A DNA stretch of 64,000 nt from Allacma fusca. Lineage: Eukaryota > Arthropoda > Collembola > Symphypleona > Sminthuridae. Positions within the stretch are counted from its first letter, which is position 1. Each line of letters begins with the position of its first letter. The translations under genes were made by a program, and so were the position numbers. Positions 56,215 to 64,000 of the stretch are shown piece by piece. The stretch lies in assembly GCA_947179485.1 (NCBI GenBank), contig OX359246.1:56833632-56897631 (forward strand), written 5' to 3'. The notes below the pieces were generated by a model that saw nothing but the letters and a program-made list of their open reading frames with translations, did no database searches and was not told where the DNA came from.

Positions 56215-59200
56215 TATACAATACAATTGTAATTAGTATTCCGACACATGGAGTATTCAGCCTCCCCAAATTTTTCCTCCAAACACAAAAGACTGAATTT
56301 TTAGCAGTAATATTAATAACCACTACGTTTCCTAATGCACGTTTCCTACATCTCATTCCATTACATTTATGACACACACACACACTGGCTTCTAGTAAAT
56401 TTGTACTTTTTTTGTAGCATTCCATCCTTCCAATTATTTTCCCATTCCATAACTTTATAGATAATTACACATATATATCTACATATAGTTACATTGAGCT
56501 GAGGCTAAAAATATACATTTGTATAGATATATATAACATTGAACATAAATAATTATCCGAACTTACCAAGAATGACAGCTCCCACAAATAGACTTAGAGT
56601 GACTGTAGTGAATGTTGTGAATCTCTGAAAGACATAGGAAGAAAACCAGGTTATGTAACATTAGTACTTTTTCCCTCCCCAACCTACTGCTCATAAAAGA
56701 ACGTATCCTTATTTAATTCTCCCTGAGAATACCATTTCCTACATTTCCATCGAAAGCTGTAACTGTATATCCCCTTCTGCTCACATACTCATTTACATGA
56801 GTATCAATCACAGCTAAAAAGCCTCACATTCCTCACCAAAGAAAGGCTTCTTTTTTTTTACTGCACATTAACTGTCCGTCGTCTCTGGCTTGAAAGAGAC
56901 TTCTTTTTTTTTTTTGAGAAATACTATATAAAAATCCCTTGTGATAGATAGATAATTACTCATATGCCATATGTGTATACCTACACTTGCTGGGATTCCA
57001 ATGCTCAGAAGGGGAAAGAATCCATTGATAAATTATTGTTATTGTGTGTACTCCTCCAACAATAATGCAGACATTAAAGCAAATATGAGATTTATTGAGG
57101 AAAAAGCGAAAGTTTTTTCCCCTGATTCCATCCTGGCAGATACTTACTTGATGTCACGTAATACTGCACATCCCTTTAAATTACACAGGACCTGACTGAC
57201 TGACGTTGTGAGTAAAGCAGGGGAGGAATTATACATACTAATCATAAGTGCATATGGGATGCGTATGTGTGAGTAAAGGATGTGGACGATAATGCATAAA
57301 TAACGTTTTACAATTTGACATGATGAGAGGGAATCGTACAAACGTTCCTCCTAGCTATAGTATAGTGTATCTATCTATGGATATACAGATCCATATAATT
57401 TAATGACTACACATGTAAAGTATGTGTGAATCCATGTAGTCATGCCGATCATTGTGTAACATCTGTTTTATCTTTGCTTCTCTATATGACCGTCCATATA
57501 CATATACTACCTCTGCATATAAGAAATAAATGCAGGGAAGACCTCACCTCTCAAACCACATCTATACGATCATTATACTCGACCTACAGAATCCCCGCAT
57601 TACAGTTCACTTTCCTCTCATCAACAAGAGATCTACTCTTGGCTGGGGTGCACTATTCCAATAAAAACAACGTTTGTCAACGTCAATACTAGTATTTTAC
57701 TATCAAGAGGAAATTTGTTAGAGCTACGGGGACTAGACTTTCCCATGCATACAGTTTTTATTTAATTTTGTATGAATACATGGGACTATCTGTATTGATA
57801 GATACAATTTTTATGATAACACTCCGGATGTAATAATAAAATTGTGATAGTTTCCAAGGAACCGGCCCATAATTTGAGAACACTTTGGAGTGTCATATAT
57901 AAGGGATAATGTCAAATTAGTCCTGGAAACTAAATATTACAGGGATGCACTCTGCACTCTACAATAATAGCCAACCCTCTGAACATACATAGGACTATCC
58001 GCAGGGATGTGTGTCCTCCCACATCTGAGGTTTCAGAGTGTTGGAGGATAATGAAAGATACCTTTCTAAAAATCTCTGTTTAAAAAGAAACCACAAAAAT
58101 TGCCAAGTAAATTGACGTAACTGCCGAAAAGTTATTACAGCAAAGGTAATGGGTCTGCACCAAGCTTTGAAATGGGGATTTGTTCAGGTCGGAAATAGGA
58201 AAGCCATTTCCGCTAATAAACTTCCTCCTATGCATATGTCATTGTGACTAACACCCGTTAAAGGTGAGTCTCATTGAGAATCCTTAGAAAAGCAAGTTAT
58301 TTCCATGAAAAACAACATCACATTCACACTGCAGAGGCGTGTGTGTGTGTGTGTGTGTATGCCTGTGTCTGTGTCTGTATTTTTCTTCCACTATACTCAA
58401 AAATGTACTATCACAGAATTTATATAAGCTAAGGTTAAACCCGCCGACATCCATTCACCATAGAAATTCTCATATACACGCTATTTAACTTGCTCCTTGA
58501 CGACTATAGCTTCAAGTTTGGCTTCCCTACATTTATTATACACCAACTCCAACAACACTACTACTCTACTCTATACTCTATCCTGTATTCTGTATTCTGG
58601 TTAATAGTAATACTAAATAAAGTGAAACCACATGCCAGCACATGGAATTGCCAAACCTTGTTTCAACATTGAGACCACCTCTGCCTCCAAAAAGCATGCT
58701 TCCATGGGAAGATACAGTATGAGAAGACTCGTAATAATTACATATTGCGTAAGATTATATCATTTATAGGTTGCAAGAGTCTAGGATGGATTGGGAACCG
58801 GAATCGACAAATGGAAATCAAACTAATGTCCCTTCCCCTTTAGAATCCATTAATCTCGGGGCTTTTATCGGGCTGAGCAGGATTAATGAGAGAAACAATT
58901 ATATATGGAGACATAATCGGACGCTCTGACGTCACAGTTTGTGAGCCTTGTTCCCACAACTTCCAATTACACGTGGAAGGCTACACCTCCGGTATCACAG
59001 TTCCTTACGTAATGTGAACAGTTATTATTCCAATAATAATGACTATATTACTTCCTCCTGAGAAATATTTTACCTTTGCTTTTAAAGGGTGCGGGAAATG
59101 GGAATATTTTATATTTTTAATATTCTGGGATTTATTCTGCAATTATTATTATTCCTATTGAAACTATTATTATTATTATGGGAGAGCTGTTGGGAACATA

Positions 59201-59794
59201 TTTCCGTAAGCATTTCCTACAAACATTGTTTTTGTTTGTAAATATTTCCCACATTTTCCCTTGGAACTTCAACTTCCCTCCAATATTTCATTTATGCACA
59301 AATCATCCTCACAAAATTGTATGCAAGCACAAATCTTCCTCATAAAACTGTATGCAAGCACAAATCTTCCCTCCAAAATTCCATGCATGCATAGATCTTC
59401 CCTATAAAATTTTAAGTAAGGACAAATCTTCCCTACAAAATTTTAAGTAAGGACAAATCTTCCCCTCAAAATTTTGTTTGTGAAACTTTACCTTTACTTT
59501 TAATTGGTATTCAGAAACCTTGTACACAAATATCCGAGAGTTATTTTTAAAATTCAAATGGAAATGAAGACATTGTAAATATTGAAATGGAACTCTATGA
59601 ATAAAAACAAAAATAAAATTGACACTCACCTCTTTACGAACTCCAGGGAAAATGATGAGAAAAGCGAGGAAGAGGGTGAAGAAGATGACATAAATGGTGA
59701 TGGTAGGGAGGTCACCGGTGACTGGGGTTCGATTACTATAACTGTACAAAGTAGGTCCTCCCTCCGTCCGAAATGCATCAAACCAACCTTTCAT
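49024..59794 (-). CDS. DUOXA: Dual oxidase maturation factor (DUOXA / moladietz)
   Basis: Seven coding exons on the minus strand: 59794-59630, 56624-56567, 53385-53001, 50954-50538, 50379-50073, 49657-49559, 49392-49024. They join in frame to 599 residues. Seen: N-terminus WFDAFRTEGGPTLYSY, five hydrophobic segments (about 32-51, 57-76, 190-222 and two more in exon 4), and a large loop with glycosylation sites N115 and N130, cysteines C81, C186 and C197, and the family block LIDYNERFHWDEP. Known: DUOXA partners dual oxidase for ER exit and H2O2 production; the fly gene is moladietz/NIP. The cytosolic tail (exons 5-7) is long, charged and Ser/Asn-rich. The exon 4-5 intron appears to be GC-AG. 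A 5' UTR acceptor at 59822 shows that an upstream non-coding exon exists. Confidence 0.93.
51000..52990. other. DUOXA intron 3
   Basis: AT-rich intron with no recognised element; a 103-codon plus-strand frame at 51722-52033 has no domain and looks like chance. Confidence 0.5.
53386..56566. other. DUOXA intron 2 with microsatellites
   Basis: Contains (CA)n at 55321-55339, (GT)n at 55518-55572, (GA)n at 56154-56210, and a CCTGC-type tract at 53608-53632. No gene seen. Confidence 0.6.
56625..59629. other. DUOXA intron 1
   Basis: Long AT-rich intron with a (GT)n tract at 58339-58359. At 59320-59465 a short tandem repeat of about 33 bp (GCACAAATCTTCC...AAAATT) recurs four to five times. No gene seen. 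Confidence 0.55.
59320..59475. repeat. Minisatellite, about 33 bp units
   Basis: Units of the form ACAAATCTTCC(C/T)(T/A)CAAAATT(T/C)TA(T/A)G, four to five diverged copies. Confidence 0.7.
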
Positions 59795-59822
59795 TATTCA
59801 ACCCCGTAGCACGACTGTCCTC

Positions 59823-60332
59823 CTGTAGGAAATGAGAAAAATAGGGATTTTGTTGAAAAATGTCTTGGAACAATCGTTCCTATATACTGTAACACAAACA
59901 ACGTTTCACTTTTGATTTATATTTGGAAAGAAAATTCCCAAAATTCCTCTCTATGGAAAAATAATAACCCACACGAAAACAAATCACAAGTTATACAAAT
60001 AGTTAAGCACGGATGTTATTAGTACAGGAGTATTATACGGAAGCTGAATCAAAAAATTACGAGAGACGCACCAATGAGCAAGATAGAAGAAAAGAGTGTG
60101 ATCACTCTGCTTGGTTTCCGGTGAATAAGAAGAAAGCTGTCAGAAGTGCTGGAAGACACCATGGACTTTGGGATGTAAAGGTCGGGACATTGGGTGATGA
60201 AGAGGATGATATATAGGTATGGAATGAAACTCTTAAGTAAAAATGAATGGAGAATTCGCAGGAGTACCAGACCAAATCATGATTTGAATGATTTTCAGGG
60301 GAGACGTGAATAATAATAAGCAAAAAGATTCA

Positions 60333-60369
<37 letters not shown>

Positions 60370-63300
60370 TAGATAGAAGAAAAAAAAATAAGCGGTAGTG
60401 GTTAACAGCAAATAAGCTAACAGTAGTAGTGCTGTATGGATACTTGTAATAATAAATGTAGTCATACACCTTAAGATTGCGTACCTACATCCCAAAAATA
60501 TTTTGACCTTCCAAATAGGTACATAAAACCTTCAAGGACTTGTTTTGTAGAAACCCCTTTTACTTTACCCCTTATCATGTACACTTTATTCCTGTTGTTC
60601 ACGTATTCTCTATCTCATGTACACAGGACGCTTGAGTATCTATACTATAGGCCTGGGTATACGTGTGTGTGTGGACGTTTCCATGCTGGACTCTACAGTC
60701 TATCATGTACATATAGAATTTATATATAAGTATTATACATATCTATATATAGGTAGATATATACACATACACACACACACACACAATGTATACATCCTGA
60801 CACCTTCATCTCACCAAGTACTTGCTTTTACAATTTACCTATGAGTCCTTACATATAAATACATACATAATTGCATACATAAGGATAGATAGATACACTC
60901 AAGCCCAAGAATTTATAAGTTCAAGAATAACATATACATATGATCTTAGTCAGAATCAATGTATGCAATAGTAAGTAGTAGTAGTCAGTCAGTCAGTCAC
61001 TATTGCTAAATGAAGCCAATCATCTGGAAGGGACATACATACATTTTAAAACTCACCATTATTGTATATCTCCAATGCATAGGCCCAGCATACAATCCCA
61101 CATAATAGTCTAAAGGCTTGCATTAAACTATATACTTACACCAATGCACCCATACTAATACCCATGAATACATCCAACGTATACAACTATTCTATAGTGT
61201 GCTAATACCTTTAAAGGTAAAAGTTACGGCCGAACGACACACACACACACACACACACACTCATACAAATTCTACACGTATACACACTGCATGTATGTAA
61301 ATAGATTGTACATACAATTACATATAATTACAAGTACATAGAAATATGCATTGGAGTTGCATGTGTTGTGTACATACATACGGCCGTAGGAGAAGGAGCT
61401 CGCACAAATCTTTATCTCTCCCCTATATCAAGTCCTATATCTATAGATACTCTATTATCCTACCCCAGGTGAGTTAAATAACAAGTTAAGGAAAGTGCAT
61501 AGGGGCTGAATAGAGACGAGAGCTTCAGTACTATACGTGGGAACATATGTCATAACTGTGTGTATGCAATATCTGCACTTTCCTCCAACAGCATTGCTGA
61601 AGATTACAAGAGCGTATTGTATGAGAGGCATGGGGAGAGAGATATAGGTAGATATATAATTATATATATATATAAGTATACAGAGAATTTCCAATGTGTC
61701 ATTCCCAAAGCTCTGGTAAGTATTATGAAGCCGTGTGGTTATCATAACTGACTCAGAAATGATTTTCAAGGATCCCAGCATGTATAAATACACAATTCCC
61801 AGGCATGGAAGACAGTGGCCTATTACAAACTATATGAAATATGACGGTAGTGACTACAGTGGAATGGGAATATACGTGACATTACACCTTGTGTCCTGGG
61901 ATATATATCCTGTCCCTTTTGCTAATAAGTCTTTTTCTCTCTATAAGATTATGACTCGGAGCTGGTAATCCTCATGGTGCATAATTCCTCAGTCATGCCA
62001 TATTATCAAGTATCTATAGATATGCGAAAGTGCCAGAGGTAGATAAAATATATATGTAGATTATTTTATATATGCATTGTGATTCCTTCCCTGTGGATTT
62101 CTTGAACTACTTCCTTCCTTGTCATTAATTTGGGCTTCTCTATTCCCTCTCCTACCTTGGACCAGCCGAAGCTCCACATATAACAATCTACCTATTGTTC
62201 CTTTGAGATTATATGGGAGCAGCATCCTTCCCTATATAAAAATATAAGACTACACATTGTACTTTGTACTCTCTGTGACGGAGAGTATACTAATCAGAAG
62301 GAGAATCTGTAGAGAGCAAGTTCAGGAGGTTGCTTCCGATCCCAACCCACAGAGAGTAATTGACACACTAATCATCAGAGCCCAATAATAAACTGGGTCT
62401 ATGCCGTGTGTGTGTTTGTTTGTTTTTTGCTGTTGTTGTTGTTGTTGAGTGTGTGTGTGTGTGTGTGTGTGTGACTGACTGACTGACTCTGTCTGTCTGC
62501 AATGGAGGGTTGACTTCCTGATGCTATAAATTATTGGGGAAAAAAATGATATTATGTCCCAGCACTTCCTCCCTCTCCCACTCTGGAAGGAGAGAAAGTG
62601 ACTTCAAGTTTATGGTCAAGCAGTCTATTAGTGTTCAATATGCAATCAAACCCGTCCTTAAGTTTTTATGAACTTCCAATTAATTCCCTATTACTTAATG
62701 GCTTGTCTCTCGGGATGGATGCATTACTGCTAAATGTACACCTGTCATTATTTGATTAGTCAGAGGGGCCCAGCCTTTTTCCTATGTGTAGTTATGTTAA
62801 GTACGTACACATAATTACATACATACACACACACACACCCTCCATTCCTAGTACTATAGTAGGACAGACTCCTTCCATGTTATTAGCAGCCCCTCAATGC
62901 GGAAGGTAGTACAGTTTCCGTGGGACAAGATTTATTTATCTTTAGGGACAAATAAGGATCAGACACATTTGATTCAATGGAGCAAATTAGATTAGAATTT
63001 TTTCTTCTTCCTATATTTTATTTTTATCTATCTACTACCTCTTATACGTAATCACTGTCAGTAAATGGTTCCTTCCGAGACCTTCAGGGCTTCATTACCA
63101 CGGGTCTATAGTACTGTAGTAGAGGTGGAGAATTATCTTATGAGGACCTTATACACATGAAGCATATTACTTCATATTTATTATTTGGAAAGGGACAGAA
63201 AAACGTTTGGGGATTGGTATAATATGCTCCTGCTCATGCTGGGAATTTTCTGATGCAATGTTTTGTCATTTCCTTCAACACACACACACACAACAAACAC

Positions 63301-64000
63301 GTACACACACACACCTAGTAATGCTAATAGTGAAGCCTTTTTTTTTCGTACTGTCTATATTTACAAATAATTATTATTTACCAGGGATAATAGGACTATC
63401 AAAACAAGCCTGTCCTTTTGGGTAGCTCAATTGTTTCTAAGAATTTAATTTGGACTCAGTTCAGACTTGAGAGGCTTGACATCGACACTCTAACATTTAA
63501 TAATCCTAAATTCCAAGAACAATTTGAACCAATTATAAGAACTTTGGCTCACGTCTTATGGGCTCTGCTCTGGCTCTGGGATCTTCATACGGGACTATAT
63601 GGGACTGGCTGGAATGATTCTGACTGATTCTGAGTAAGTAATTATTAATTTATTATTATTGTTATTGTTGAGGGAATTAAAGCGGAAAACTTGTTTTTAT
63701 AAAAGCACCCCCCCCCCTAATTTGTAAATACACATTGGTATTTCAAAAGTACACCTTTGATTAATCAAACTTGAAATTAATGTGAGGTCCGTGCCAGAAG
63801 TGGCATGCATAATTCACCGGTGGAGGGATGTACATATGTATATATATTAGGTAGATACATATAAATACATAGATACATATGGAGCTAAGAACTAAATACA
63901 TGAACTTATACCATCCAAGTCCCATAACTATCTATCTACACGGAGACTTCCATTTATATGTACATACTTTCAATTCATACCATTCAAAAAAGAAAAAAAA
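59823..64000. other. DUOXA upstream/5' UTR intron region
   Basis: No coding gene seen. Microsatellites: (GA)n 60335-60365, (CA)n 60762-60785, (CA)n 61237-61261, (GT)n/(GACT)n 62405-62487, (CA)n 63278-63315. A non-coding first exon of DUOXA is expected somewhere here, but no site can be chosen. Confidence 0.55.

Noticed and set aside
1-64000. tRNA or rRNA genes
   Set aside because: No cloverleaf with A and B boxes or rRNA-like stretch was noticed by eye; a dedicated tRNA search would be decisive.

Overview
The window reads as animal nuclear DNA, most likely from an arthropod. Two host genes are recognised with spliced, in-frame models: OPA1, the dynamin-like GTPase of the mitochondrial inner membrane, and a DUOXA / moladietz-type dual oxidase maturation factor. 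There is also a long array of LDL-receptor class A exons. AT-rich DNA, GT-AG introns, many microsatellites and a dense load of DNA transposons fit this. The exact lineage cannot be fixed from the sequence; a springtail or another non-model arthropod would be my guess.

Region 1 (1 to about 15.1 kb) is the right-hand part of a Polinton/Maverick (adintovirus-like) element whose left end lies outside the window. Its visible parts are a structural-type protein with an internal repeat, a very basic core-like protein, a double jelly-roll major capsid protein, an adenain-like protease, a PIF1-like helicase in two pieces on the opposite strand, protein-primed-type DNA polymerase B, and several accessory genes. 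Two small single-pass membrane proteins lie in a roughly 490 bp inverted duplication, in which each copy keeps a different complete gene. At 13.5-15.1 kb a three-exon gene joins an N-terminal RING-H2 finger to four SUMO-interacting-motif-like sites, three of them on a 32-residue tandem repeat. That is the layout of a SUMO-targeted ubiquitin ligase and is the most interesting cargo in the window. The coding parts are open, so the copy looks young and mostly whole.

Region 2 (15.1-19.2 kb) is non-coding: direct repeats, a 350 bp hairpin-forming inverted repeat, a duplicated AAATCCCTG-rich block and a near-perfect 80 bp palindrome.

Region 3 (19.2-31.0 kb, minus strand) holds ten LDLa exons, all 114 bp and all phase 1-1. 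Their sequence classes run in the same order twice, so the array grew by duplication of a five-exon block.

Region 4 (about 20-43.4 kb, overlapping region 3) is a transposon graveyard. I find at least ten elements with terminal inverted repeats and 8-bp target-site duplications (hAT type). Each body is built from its own short motif (GGGCATTTT, GGTCC, CGAGTACGAGT, AATCGAATTGAATCG, TACGGGTA, AATCATCAATTGT, CCCGCCCG and others). One 5.8 kb element (37545-43356) contains two or three others plus a broken non-LTR retrotransposon. A pogo/Tigger-like MITE with a TA duplication is at 23085-23845.

Region 5 (44.5-64 kb) is ordinary host sequence. OPA1 (plus, six coding exons) converges on DUOXA (minus, seven coding exons over 10.8 kb); the remainder is AT-rich intron and upstream DNA with CA, GA and GT microsatellites.
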